Notes: generated by a model from the letters alone, not told the origin. A stretch of 64,000 bases of DNA from Nonomuraea polychroma (GCF_004011505.1 NZ_SAUN01000001.1:4774001-4838000), one strand, 5' to 3'. Positions 8,995 through 17,646 are shown, numbered from the stretch's first letter. Program-made: numbers and translations.

Positions 8995-9768
8995 ATGACC
9001 TCGCCCACCCCACCGGCTCTGCCCGACGAACTGGACCGGCTGCTACGCCGGATGCGCCTGCCCTACCTGCGCAAAGCCGCCCCCGACGTGCTGGCCACCG
9101 CCCGCGCGCAACGCTGGGACCCCGCCGAAGTCCTGCGGATTCTCATCCACGAGGAGGTCACCGGCCGCGACGCGGCCACCCGGCGGCTGCGCCGCACCTC
9201 GGCCAACTTCCCCACCGGCAAGACCCTCGCGTCCTGGCGACCGGAGGAGTCCTCCATCCCCGAACCCACCCAGAACGCCCTGGCCACGCTGGAATGGATC
9301 GGCCGGGCCGAAAACCTCGTGATCGCCGGCCCGTCGGGCACCGGCAAATCGCACTTCACCGAGGGCCTGGCCCACGCGGCCATCGAGAAGGACCTACGCG
9401 TGGCCTGGTTCACCCTGGAAACCCTCACCACCACGATCGGCAAGGCCAAAGTCGACGGCTCCATCGCGCGCACCGTCGCCCGCATCTGCCGCGCCGACCT
9501 CATCGTCATCGACGACATCGGCCTGCTCCCGGCCGGAACCGACGCCGCCGAGGCGTTCTACCGGATCATCGATGCCGCCTACGAACGCCGCTCGATCGCG
9601 ATCACCAGCAACATCCACCCGAGCGGGTTCGACACCATCATGCCCAAGACCCTGGCCACCGCCTCGGTCGACCGGCTCCTCCACCACGCCCACCTGGTCC
9701 TGACCAAGGGCGATTCCCACCGACTCGCCGAGGCTCTGGCGGGCAAGGGCGTCACCCCGTTGACCTGA
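8995..9768 (+). CDS. istB: IS21 helper ATPase IstB
   Basis: A 257-residue DnaC-like AAA+ ATPase. Walker A is GPSGTGKSHFTEG near residues 109-120, Walker B is LIVIDDIGLLP, and the sensor region reads ITSNIHPSGFDTIMPKTLAT. A Shine-Dalgarno AGGAGAA precedes the ATG. IstB binds ATP and target DNA and supports IstA in transposition. It is a complete member of the family in length. Confidence 0.95.
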   Translation: MTSPTPPALPDELDRLLRRMRLPYLRKAAPDVLATARAQRWDPAEVLRILIHEEVTGRDAATRRLRRTSANFPTGKTLASWRPEESSIPEPTQNALATLEWIGRAENLVIAGPSGTGKSHFTEGLAHAAIEKDLRVAWFTLETLTTTIGKAKVDGSIARTVARICRADLIVIDDIGLLPAGTDAAEAFYRIIDAAYERRSIAITSNIHPSGFDTIMPKTLATASVDRLLHHAHLVLTKGDSHRLAEALAGKGVTPLT

Positions 9769-9869
9769 CCACCCATCAGGACCACCCCGGCCATCAGCAT
9801 GGATTTCTGGTGGCCACCAGCCGAGAGAACCCAAGTCCACCTACCTGGGGATCTTCATGACCGTTGACA

Positions 9870-10375
9870 CTGAAGAGGGTCTTTAGGTGACGCGTGGCCG
9901 AAGCGACCGCGGTGAACACTCCTCGGATCGCGCTTGGCAGATCAATCATCGGCGGCCTGTTCGTCAGGCGCGCGTACGCCCTTGCTGCAGCCGCCGCACG
10001 CCGTGCCGTCGGTAGTTCGGTAGTTCGGTAGTTCGGTAGAGAGCAGTGTCCGGATGGGAGCTCGTGTTACGGAGAGGATGAGCCGGCTCGGCGGGCGCCG
10101 GGCCCCAACCGTTCCCAAGTCACCTCGCGAAGGGCAGCGCCTGCTTCAGTGCGTCCAACCGTCTCCAGCACGCCGGCCAGCAGTCGAGGAGAGCCAGGGT
10201 GTCAGGATGATCCAGCCCCAGCAGCAGGTGACGGCCGAGGACCATCTCCGCGATGGCCACGATGTCGTGTGCCGCAACCTGCACCGCCATGGCCGCCACG
10301 CGGCGGCCATGGCGGCTCGGCTGCAGCGTGGGCGGCACTGCCCGGCGGCCGGGTTCGGGCCGGTCATGAGACGGT
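9870..10375. other. stretch without a firm gene
   Basis: No complete gene is recognised. On the minus strand a short frame (10120-10338) contains VLGRHLLLGLDHPDTLALL, resembling a single tetratricopeptide-like LGxDHPDTL motif, but nothing else supports a TPR protein. It is probably debris next to the IS21 right end. Confidence 0.3.
10010..10039. repeat. short 9-bp tandem repeat
   Basis: The unit GGTAGTTCG is repeated a little over three times in a row. It may be a slippage product. No function is visible. Confidence 0.75.
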
Positions 10376-10786
10376 TAGCGGGGTGAGCCGGTCGGCCAGC
10401 AGGTGCAGGACACGGCGGTCGAGGTCGGCGCACAGCGCCCTGACGTCCTCCTCCACTCGCCGCCGACGTCCAGCGCAGGACGCGGCCCGCCTCGCGGGCC
10501 TGGGATGCGTCGGGGGATTTGGTGGCCACGCCCAGCACGATGAACACGTCGGCGGCGCGGGCGGCGTCGGCGGGGACCGGCTTGTGGAGAAGCTCCTGCT
10601 CCGGCAGGCCCGTCTCGGCAAGGAGCTGCGGCACCAGGGATGGACGGCGGCCTTGGGGTGGTGACCGGCGCTGGTGACGTTGAGACGCCCACGAGCGTAG
10701 CCGGGCAGCGCCACGACATCGTCGGCGAGCAGCCGCAACTCGCTGGCCTCGGCCGACTGCCCCACGGACAAGGCACGGTCCATCAT
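10376..10786 (-). pseudogene. arsenate reductase/low-molecular-weight phosphatase-like remnant
   Basis: Two minus-strand frames together resemble an ArsC/low-molecular-weight phosphatase protein. The first gives GRLNVTSAGHHPKAAVHP, the second LLHKPVPADAARAADVFIVL, and back in the first frame DVRALCADLDRRVLHLLADR ends the gene. These correspond to the SAG, the PKP-T-E-V-AADVVITMG and the C-terminal IRDEIDRRVRALL blocks. The N-terminal CxxxxxR catalytic loop is not recognisable and at least two frame changes are needed, so the gene is dead. The assignment rests on weak motifs. Confidence 0.45.
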
Positions 10787-10935
10787 CGCGGCGGGATGGT
10801 CTGCAGGCCGCGAGGTGTCGTGGAGTGCGGTGACGGACTGCCGGGGGCTCGCGGCGCCGGTGAACTCAAGCAGCCTGAAATCAGGGGAATTTTATTGCTG
10901 GTCATGTATGCCCGCAGCGCGGAGACGGTTCCGTT

Positions 10936-11391
10936 CTACCGGCCGCGGGGGTGAGTGAATCGCAGCATGTTGCCGGAGGGGTCGAGGAAGGCACAGTCGC
11001 GGCCACCGTGGGGCTGGTTGATCGGTTCTTGCATCACATCAGCGCCCGCCGCCTCGATGTGCTCGAAGGTGGCGTCGCAGTTGTCGGTCACGAAGACGAG
11101 ACAGCCCAGCAGGCCCTTGGCCATCAGATCCTCGATCGCCCGCCGGTCGGACAGGGAGACACCTGGGTCCACATCAGGTGATTTGAGGAGGATCTGCACG
11201 TCCGGCTGGGACGGCGGGCCGACACTTACCCACCGTTTCCCCTCGCGCTCGACGTCATTGCGTACCTCGAAGCCGAGCACGTCACGGTAGAAGCCGAGCG
11301 CCTCGTCGAGGTCGTGGACAGCGAGGGTAAGAGACGAGAGCTTGAGATCCAGGCCGGTCATGCTGTGGACCGGTCGGGGAGTCTGGCTCAT
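10936..11391 (-). CDS. VOC-family (glyoxalase/dioxygenase fold) protein, copy A
   Basis: A 151-residue single-domain VOC protein (LSSLTLAVHDLDEALGFYRD, VLGFEVRNDVE, then GGRDCAFLDPSGNMLRFTHP at the C-terminus). Family members bind a metal and act on small molecules or bind drugs; the substrate is unknown. Its ATG (11391) overlaps the stop of the sigma-factor gene as TGATG with AAGGAG upstream, so the two were one operon. It is identical in sequence to 51220-51675, and the duplicated segment begins at its 3' edge (10936). Confidence 0.85.
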   Translation of the reverse strand: MSQTPRPVHSMTGLDLKLSSLTLAVHDLDEALGFYRDVLGFEVRNDVEREGKRWVSVGPPSQPDVQILLKSPDVDPGVSLSDRRAIEDLMAKGLLGCLVFVTDNCDATFEHIEAAGADVMQEPINQPHGGRDCAFLDPSGNMLRFTHPRGR

Positions 11392-12121
11392 CACCGCTCC
11401 TTGTTGTTGGCGGTAAGGAAGACGATGTCGAGGCTGCGGAGCCCGCCCGGGTCGGTGTCGATATCGATGCGGGTGATCTTTCCCTTGCTGATGGTGAACG
11501 TGAAGACGGCCTTCGGCCGGCCGAGATGCGACCAGACGGCCGCCGGGACGCCGTCGACCAGAGCGAGCCGGGCGGCCTGAGCTCGTCGTGCGGCGAAGAA
11601 GGCCGCCACCGCGTGGCCGCCGCGGATCTCGCCGACCACGGCGTCCGGATCCAGCAACTCGAGCAGAGCGACGAAATCCCCACCCCGGGAGGCGGCAAGG
11701 AATGCCTCGACGATGTCCCGCTTCGCCGATCGCGCGGCATCCGATGCCCCGGCCGCTCCTTGCACCCGGCGCCGAGCCCGGCTGGCGAGCTGCCGGGCCG
11801 CCACCGGGGAGCGGTCGATGATGGCGCCGATCTCGCCGAACGACACAGCGAAGACGTCATGCAAGACGAACGCGAGCCGCTCGGCAGGAGTCAGCGTGTC
11901 CAGCACCACCATCAGCGCGACACCGACCGAATCGGCCAGCAGCGCCTCGTCCCCGGGGCCGGGTTCTCCACCTGGCCGGTGTCGGCGCGGCTAACCCGCA
12001 GCCACGCCTCCTGCACCGCATCCTCAGCCTCGCCGGGTGAGCCGAGCATCCGGTAGGCCACCGCGTGCAAGCGGTCCTGGTGCTCGGCGAACCGCTCGCT
12101 CAGCCAATCCTGCTCGACCAT
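11391..12121 (-). pseudogene. ECF41/SigJ-type sigma factor, copy A with internal deletion
   Basis: Compared with the intact copy at 51675-52547, this gene lacks 142 bp between regions 2 and 4 (at about 11956). The N-terminal part (MVEQDWLSERFAEHQDRLHA, region 2 YRMLGSPGEAEDAVQEAWLR) runs out of frame just after ENPA, and region 4 (LTPAERLAFVLHDVFAVSFG) plus the SnoaL-like C-terminal domain lie in another frame. Because 142 is not a multiple of three, the full protein cannot be made. The flanking sequence is otherwise almost identical to copy B. Confidence 0.88.
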
Positions 12122-12122
12122 C

Positions 12123-12184
12123 TGTCACATTCCTCCGTTTCGCCGGTCATATCAATTGACCGGCGAACCCACGCCGATGTGACA
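12123..12184. promoter_or_regulatory. nested inverted repeats, divergent ECF41-type promoter region (copy A)
   Basis: Outer arms TGTCACAT and ATGTGACA enclose inner arms CGCCGGTCA and TGACCGGCG. On each strand TGTCACA is followed 15-16 bases later by GGTC, close to the TGTCACA/CGTC promoter reported for ECF41 sigma factors. Read leftward it would drive the sigma gene (start 12121), read rightward the VOC gene at 12258. Promoter function is inference. Confidence 0.55.
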
Positions 12185-12257
12185 TCCAGGCCCGGCCCGG
12201 ATGTCCGGCCCGCCAGTTCAGGCAGCACATACACCTCAAGCACAAAGGAGACAAGGC

Positions 12258-12671
12258 ATGAAAGCGCACGTTAGCTCGATCCTCCTCGGCGTCCGGGACC
12301 TGGACCGGGCCAAGCAGTTCTACACAGAAGGGCTCGGCTGGAAGGTCAAGGACGACTACGGCGTCTCGGTGTTCTTCGAATCGGACGGAGCCTCGCCCGT
12401 CGGTTTCTACGGCCGCGAAGGACTGGCCGACCAGGTGGGCACCAGCCCGGAAGGCAGCGGCTTCAGCGGGCTGGTCCTCACCTACGTCGTCCGTAGTGAG
12501 GCGCGGGTCGACGAGATCATCGCGGAGGCCGAGAAGGCCGGCGCCACGATCCTCAAGCCCGCCGACGCCCTGCCGTGGGGCGGGTACGGCGGCTCCTTCG
12601 CGGACCCGGACGGCTACATCTGGAGTCTCGGCTACAGCGCGCAGGGAACGGATCAGCCCTACGCGGAGTAG
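12258..12671 (+). CDS. VOC-family protein divergent from the sigma gene (type 1)
   Basis: A 137-residue VOC protein beginning MKAHVSSILLGVRDLDRAKQ with AAGGAG upstream of ATG 12258. It ends with the usual WGGYGGSFADPDGYIWSLGY. It is a paralogue, roughly half identical by eye, of the protein at 52683-53075, which holds the same position beside the other sigma copy. The duplicated DNA stops at about 12215, before this gene, so the two cassettes carry different partners. It is probably controlled by the divergent ECF41-type promoter. Confidence 0.87.
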   Translation: MKAHVSSILLGVRDLDRAKQFYTEGLGWKVKDDYGVSVFFESDGASPVGFYGREGLADQVGTSPEGSGFSGLVLTYVVRSEARVDEIIAEAEKAGATILKPADALPWGGYGGSFADPDGYIWSLGYSAQGTDQPYAE

Positions 12672-12787
12672 CCGCCGAGGAAGCCTCTGGCGAGTGTCGG
12701 TAACGCGGCCATTGTCGGGCACGCTGGCTGGACTTCTCTGAACGGATGGTCCCTCAGCATGACCGGCGTGACCGGTGCCGAGGAGTA

Positions 12788-12825
12788 GGTTTGGCGTCGA
12801 CACAGGATCGTGTCGACGCCAAACC
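12788..12825. terminator. strong hairpin, likely terminator
   Basis: A 16-bp perfect stem (GGTTTGGCGTCGACAC with its complement) and a 6-base AGGATC loop lie about 115 bp after the VOC gene. There is no T-run, as is common for actinobacterial hairpin terminators. A relic transposon end is an alternative. Confidence 0.55.
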
Positions 12826-13077
12826 ACCGCGCGTTGTTGGACGAGGCCTTTACTACAGCCAGGTTTTGTGATCTATGGTGTCCCCCGGACTCCTATCTCT
12901 GACCCCAGCCGCAAGTACCGGTAAGAGCTTTGTGACTGTGGTCTTCTTGGGCTGGCGGGGGCGACCTGGGCTTGTCGAGGTGCCTACTCCAGTATGGGCT
13001 CTCCTCAAAGAGGCCAAAGTCCAAGCGGTTGGAGGGGCCACCCCGCAGGCCGCGATCCTGGCGGCGATGGTGCGGCG

Positions 13078-14110
13078 TACGCGCCGAGACCCACGCCGCG
13101 GCCAACGCGATCCTGATCTGAACACCAGGGCGACGTGCCGATCGTCGCGGCGTGGAGTGGCGGGTTGCTGGCCTTGGTGGACGGGCTGCGCTTCGTCGTC
13201 CCGGTCAAGACGGTCAACGCCGGTCCCTCACCCAAGTACTACGGCTACGAACGCGGGATCACCTGGCTAAACGCCGTTAATGATCATGTGGCGGGGATCG
13301 GGCAAATGGTGGTGCCGGGCACCCCGTGCGATTCCCTCCACATCCTGGACTGCCTGATCAATCTGGACGCCGAACCCAAGCCCGAGGTGGTCACGACCGA
13401 CCAGGTCGGCGACAGCGACATGATGTTCGGGATCTTCTCGATGCTCGGCTACCGGTTCGCGCCTCACTTCGCCGATCTGGGCGACCAGCGGTCTGGCAGG
13501 CCAACCTGCCCGACGGCACCACCGGCGAGTACGGGCTGTTGGAGGTGATCGCCCGGCAGAAGGTGAACCTCACCAAAGTGATCACCCAGTGGCCGGGCAT
13601 GCTGCGCGTCGCCGGATCGCTGGTGATCAACCCGGTGCGTGCCTACGACCTGCTGCGCAGGTTCGGCCACCAGGACCGCGCGACCCCGCTGGATCGGGCA
13701 TTCGCCGAGTACGGCCGGATCGACAAGACGCTGCACCTGCCCAGCGTGCTGGACCGGATGGGTTCGGCCTACCGGCGCAGCCTGGGCAGGCAGCTGTCGG
13801 TCCATGAGTCCCGGCATCGGCTGGCCCGCAAGATCTGTCACGGCAACGCCGGGAAGATCCGGCAGGCCTACCGGGAGGGCCAGAAGATCACTTAACTGCG
13901 CTGGGGCTGGTCGTCAATGCGGTGGTGTTGTGGAATGCGACGTATCTGTCGGCGAGCGTCGACCAGTTGTGCGGCCAGGGCGTGCCGATCGCAGACGAGG
14001 ACGTGGCCCGGCTGTCCCCGCTGGGGCACGCCCATCTCAACTGCCTCGGCCGCTACGCGATCGCCTCCTCGGCGCCGGAGCGGGGCCTGCGGCCGCTCGG
14101 GGCGGTGTGC
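13078..14110 (+). pseudogene. Tn3-family transposase, C-terminal half, multiply frameshifted
   Basis: Successive frames give the catalytic half of a Tn3 TnpA: RAETHAAANAILI, PIVAAWSGGLLALVDGLRFV, KYYGYERGITWLNAVNDHV, LGYRFAPHFADLGDQ, then TQWPGMLRVAGSLVINPVRA and finally MVLWNATYLSASVDQLCGQG with DEDVARLSPLGHAHLNCLGR. Breaks occur near 13125 (one extra base), 13490 and 13895. The N-terminal half is absent. This is not simply the other half of the remnant at 3-290; whether both come from one transposon cannot be seen here. Confidence 0.85.
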
Positions 14111-14327
14111 ACAGCGTGGACCGACTCGCGGTCAGAGCGGATGTCCAGCACTGGCCGAGCCCGTGAGAGCAAGGCCACGAGCAGGAAACCAGGCGTGGCG
14201 GGGATGCGGCGTCGCCGTCATCAGCACCACCCGCGCGCCGTGGAAAAGACGACCACGTGCGCGGCGATCAGCACGCCGACAGTGTGGCTGGTGCGATGGG
14301 CGAGCGCACGCGTCCGCTTATCGTTCT

Positions 14328-14553
14328 TCCGCGCGGTGATAGCCGAGCAGGTCACCTGGCTGGCAGTCGAGTACCCGCAAATCTTGGTCAGCGTGGTGAA
14401 GCGGATGGCCTTGGCCCGGCCGTTCTTCAGGATGGACAGGTTAGCGACGGTCACTCCAACCCGGTCGGCCTGACCGAGCGTCAGGTCACGCTCGGTCAGG
14501 AGCCGGTCGAGGTGAACGGTGATGGCGTGGGCGTCCGGCTCGGCCGACGCCAT
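14328..14553 (-). pseudogene. YozG-like Cro/C1 helix-turn-helix regulator with one-base frameshift
   Basis: The start MASAEPDAHAITVHLDRLLT and the core LTLGQADRVGVTVANLSILK-NGRAKAIRF match the small HTH proteins paired with DUF2975, such as the intact gene at 42628-42870. After ICG the frame shifts. Removing the shift restores VLDCQPGDLLGY followed by HRAEER and a stop at 14328, the normal ending of the family. One missing base near 14376 explains it, so this is either a recent mutation or a sequencing error. Its ATG overlaps the stop of the DUF2975 gene as TGATG. Confidence 0.8.
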
Positions 14554-15170
14554 CAGACGGTGCCTTCCAGGTCGTCGCGCATCCGCACCCCAGTACGCAA
14601 GACGCTCGCCAGCGCAAGCAACCCGAGCCCGACAAGCGGCACGACCACCGGGATTTCCTTGATCCCATAGTAGGACTCGCCCACGGCCATCGTGTCCAGC
14701 AGCGCCATCATCGCGAAGTGCTCGATCTGGGGAGCCAGCAGGCCACCGGCGAGCAGCCACCAGCCCAAGACGCGCACCTGGCCCGCGACCTGCGGCAGGT
14801 AGACACCGTCGCGAGCCCGCCACAGGAGCCGCCACAGCAGGAAGAACGCGCCGACCGACACGGCGAAGCCCGGGAAGGTGGTCAGAGCCTGCAGGATGTA
14901 CTGGCCGGTGTCAGGAGAACCGTCGATGAATCGAAGATCACCTGCCAGGGCCATGACACCTGGCCGGGTCTTTTCCGTGAACGCCGGCTCATCGAGACCG
15001 ATGCCATAGCCGCTGGGTGACTGGGCCACCACGACCTGATGGGTCAGGCCGAAGAATCCGGCCCTTGAGTAGAGCACCAAGCCGGTGATCACCCCCGTCA
15101 CCAGGACGAGAGCCGTGAAGACCACAGGTCGGCGCGCCATTCGTCCGATGATGCTGTGCTGTGCAGCCAT
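14553..15170 (-). CDS. DUF2975 membrane protein (locus 1)
   Basis: A 205-residue protein with four membrane helices (about residues 11-35, 90-115, 128-156, 168-195). It has the layout of DUF2975 proteins, which are encoded with a YozG-type HTH regulator in many bacteria. The ATG at 15170 follows GGAGC. A long inverted repeat sits just upstream (15188-15234), and the downstream HTH gene overlaps the stop codon. Its function is not known. A second pair with the same order is at 42628-43518. Confidence 0.8.
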   Translation of the reverse strand: MAAQHSIIGRMARRPVVFTALVLVTGVITGLVLYSRAGFFGLTHQVVVAQSPSGYGIGLDEPAFTEKTRPGVMALAGDLRFIDGSPDTGQYILQALTTFPGFAVSVGAFFLLWRLLWRARDGVYLPQVAGQVRVLGWWLLAGGLLAPQIEHFAMMALLDTMAVGESYYGIKEIPVVVPLVGLGLLALASVLRTGVRMRDDLEGTV

Positions 15171-15187
15171 CAGCTTGCTCCGATCTT

Positions 15188-15234
15188 TATCGTTTTTCGA
15201 TGCTATCGAGGAACGATAGCATCGAAAAACGATA
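15188..15234. promoter_or_regulatory. 21-bp perfect inverted repeat, candidate operator of the DUF2975/YozG locus 1
   Basis: The two arms begin TATCGTTTTTCGATGCTATC and are perfect complements separated by AGGAA, 17 bases upstream of the DUF2975 start. The same arm sequence (CGATAGCATCGAAAAACGAT) recurs upstream of the second DUF2975 gene at 43530-43582. Two paralogous loci sharing the element argues for binding by the YozG-type regulator. Confidence 0.68.
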
Positions 15235-15591
15235 TGGCAACCGGCTTTGTCCAATCGGCGGCGCACCGAACCCGCGACGAAGTCGAAGGTGCCGGATCAC
15301 CTCGTGCATCACGCCGCGAATAGCTCAGCGGGGGCTCACAACCCCCACCTCCGCCCTCCTGCCGCTTCGGGGCCCATGCCTGCCCGATGACCGCCTGCGC
15401 CGTCCCTGCCGGCTCGTCCTACCGCACCCGCCGCGGCAAGGTGGCCATCCAATACCACACTGCCCGCTTCCGGCTCGTGCCCTCGCTCGCCAAGGCGCTC
15501 AACATACCGACCCCGGCCATCCGCAAGCCGGGCTTGGCCTGGTTCGAACTACCCCGTCCGGCCGTGACCGGCGTCGAGCCGACCCGGGCAT
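15235..15591. other. stretch without a recognised gene
   Basis: An open frame from 15387 (MTACAVPAGSSYRTRRGKVA) runs into the resolvase relic in another frame but has no family I recognise. It may be spacer or accessory DNA of the former Tn3-type transposon. Confidence 0.3.
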
Positions 15592-15693
15592 GTGCGGAAC
15601 GGGTACGCCCGCGCCTCCACCGTCCGCCAGTCGCTGGACAGTCAACTCGACTCACTCAAGGCCGCAAGCGTCACCCGCATCTTCTCCAAGAAG
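15592..15693 (+). pseudogene. serine resolvase N-terminal fragment
   Basis: From GTG 15592 the frame reads VRNGYARASTVRQSLDSQLD and then SLKAASVTRIFSKK. This is the first about 33 residues of a resolvase/invertase, including the YARxS motif with the nucleophilic Ser. The frame is cut at about 15693 by the 3' end of the ISAzo13-type element. Lying near a Tn3 transposase relic, it is probably the tnpR of the same dead transposon. Confidence 0.72.
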
Positions 15694-16771
15694 GGGGGTT
15701 CGCCGGGCAACTCCAGTTGACCACCACCTCGTGGCTGGTCAACGGCCTGCCGCGCCAATTGAGGGTGATGTGGGAGAACAGCCGATGCTCGATCTTGTTC
15801 CATTTGGGGGTGCTCGGCGGGAAGTGACAGACCGTGATCGCCAGCCCGGTCTCGGCGGCAAGAGCAGCCAGCTCGCTCTTCCAGACCCGGTAGCGGTAGC
15901 CGTTGGAGCCACCCGCATCCGCGGTGATCAGTAGACGCAAGGCGGCCGGGTAGTCGTGGCTGCCGCGCGCCTTCCACCAGCGGCGGATGGACTCCACCGC
16001 AATGACGCTGGTGTCGTGGTCGACCCCGACGTTCACCCAGCCGGTGTTGGCGGTGATGTCGTAGATTCCGTACGGGATCGCCTGCTCGACATCCGGGCCG
16101 GTGAAGAAGAAATGGTGGTCTTCGACCTCGACCGGCTCGCCCTTGGGCCGCCACTCACGTCCCGCCATCGGCAGCCGACCCAGTTGCTCCCGCTTCTTGG
16201 TATCCACGCTGATCACCGGCTCCCCGCCGGTCTGATGGGCTTTGACCTGCTCGTTGATATAGCGGAACTGTGCATCGCGGTCGGGATGCTGAGCCCCTTC
16301 CAGGGTCTTGACGTTGGCCTGCAGACTGAACCCCGCCGACTTCAACAGTCGCCCCACCGTGGGAGGCGAGACCGCGTGTCCTTGCCGCGTCAGCTCGGCG
16401 GCCAGGTGCCGCAGCGACTTAGTCGTCCACCGCAGCGGGGACTGTGGATCACCGCGCTCATCCGGCTCGACCAGCCCCAGCAGTGCCGTCAGGACGGCCG
16501 GATCGTCGTGTTCCACGCGCTTGCGACCGCCGCCAGGCCGCCGGACGCGACCCGCCGCAAGTGGCTCCCGACCTTCTTCGCGCTCGACGATGCCGCCGCG
16601 GATGGTCGTCTCGCTGACCCCAGCGACCTGGGCCACAGCACGCACCCCACCGTGACCCAGCAGCCGCGCCTCGGCCGCCAGCACCAGCCGCTGCTGCCGT
16701 TCGTTTAGATGCGGGAGTAATGCCTCGAGTTTCCGCGCGAGCTGGTCGCGGACCTCGCGGGAGATCGCCAT
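15694..16771 (-). pseudogene. ISAzo13-family transposase, C-terminally truncated
   Basis: The frame from ATG 16771 matches the Rhodopirellula-type DDE transposases (ISAzo13 family). It has an N-terminal HTH (GHGGVRAVAQVAGVSETTI), then PVISVDTKKREQLG, REWRPKGEPVEVEDH, YGIYDITANTGWVNVGVDHD, ITADAGGSNGYRYRVWK and PSTPKWNKIEHRLFSHITLN. Homology ends at LTSHEVVVN near 15707; the last about 40 residues expected in the family are replaced by unrelated codons into the resolvase fragment. The element has therefore lost its 3' end. Confidence 0.82.
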
Positions 16772-16808
16772 ACCATCCCAACGACCTCAAGATCGAAAAG
16801 CAACGCCT

Positions 16809-17333
16809 TATTTCTTGACGGCCTCGACAAGAACGCAAACGTGCTCGGGGCGCTACCGAAGTCCGCGCACCCGGCCGCGAAGAAGGCCCTCGCGGAGATC
16901 TGGAACGCCGAGGACAAGACGCACGCCCTGGCCGCGGTGAAGGCGTTCCAGTCCGCCTATGGCGCCAAATACGGCAAGGCGGTGGCCAAGGTCGCCGACG
17001 ACCTCGATGAGCTGCTGGCCTTCCACGAATACCCGGCCGAACATTGGGTCCACCTGCGCACGACCAACCCCATTGAGTCGACGTTCGCCACCGTCCGGCA
17101 CCGCACCAAGGTCACCAAGGGACCGGGCTCGCGCGCGGCCGGGCTGGCCATGGCCTTCAAGCTGATCGAATCGGCCCAGGCGCGCTGGCGCGCCGTCAAC
17201 GCCCCGCACCTCGTCGCTCTGGTTCGCGCCGGAGCGACCTTCATCAACGGCAAGCTTGTCGAACGACCCGATGACCAACCCTCATCGGCAGCAGCCTAGA
17301 AACTCCGTCCACAGGTCTTGACGATTGCTCGGC
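16809..17333 (+). pseudogene. IS256-family transposase C-terminal fragment with right end
   Basis: The frame FLDGLDKNANVLGALPKSAH to the stop at 17299 is the C-terminal third of a Mutator-type transposase, with HLRTTNPIESTFATVRHRTK carrying the catalytic Glu region. The N-terminal part is missing, cut where the ISAzo13 fragment begins at about 16800. The sequence after the stop (ACAGGTCTTGACGATTGCTC, ending about 17333) looks like the element's terminal repeat. A histidine kinase fragment follows directly, so this IS had inserted into that gene. It is a different IS256 from the copies at 18827 and 57786. Confidence 0.78.
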
Positions 17334-17646
17334 CGCCTACCGGATCGCCCGAGAGGCGCTGACCAACTTCCGGCGGCACGCCGGTGCGGCCGACACTGAG
17401 GTCCAGGTGACCTACGGAGACTGGGAGCTTGGCCTGGAAGTCGACAACGTTCCCGGAACCGGACAAGCACCGCCGGCCGCGTCCAGACAAGCACTACCGG
17501 CCTCATCCGTGCAGCGCCGTCGGCCTGCTCCGGGCACGGCCTGCTCGGGATGCAGGAGCAGCCGTCTCTACGGTGGAACGCTGAATGTCGGTCCCGCCGC
17601 GGACGGCGGGTACGCCGTCCGCCTTCTCCCCGCCCGTGGAGCCGCA
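17334..17646 (+). pseudogene. histidine kinase ATPase-domain fragment
   Basis: The frame reads AAYRIAREALTNFRRHAGAA, TYGDWELGLEVDN, then in a shifted frame a GHGLLGM-like G-box, and back in frame LYGGTLNVGPAADGGYAVRL. These are the N-box and G-box regions of a NarL-type sensor kinase. Everything before the N-box is missing, cut by the IS256 end. A response regulator start follows, so this was a two-component operon. Confidence 0.75.

Larger units (their letters stand above)
7256..9869 (+). mobile_element. IS21-family insertion sequence (copy 1)
   Basis: About 2.6 kb with istA and istB in the usual order. The ends are imperfect inverted repeats: the left end starts TGCCGACGGCCATGGAAGA and the reverse complement of the right end starts TGTCAACGGTCATGAAGA. 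Further related blocks containing CGGCTGRTGGCCAC lie inside both ends, as expected of the multiple terminal repeats of IS21. TG/CA termini are present, but I see no target duplication (flanks GCGCAC and CTGAAG), so one side may have rearranged. Confidence 0.82.

Noticed and set aside
10010..10039. CRISPR-like repeat
   Set aside because: Nine-base units without spacers are a simple tandem repeat. No CRISPR array or cas gene was seen in the window.
10120..10338. TPR-domain gene
   Set aside because: Only one LGxDHPDTL-like motif is present, with no repeat and no start; it was kept as a remark only.
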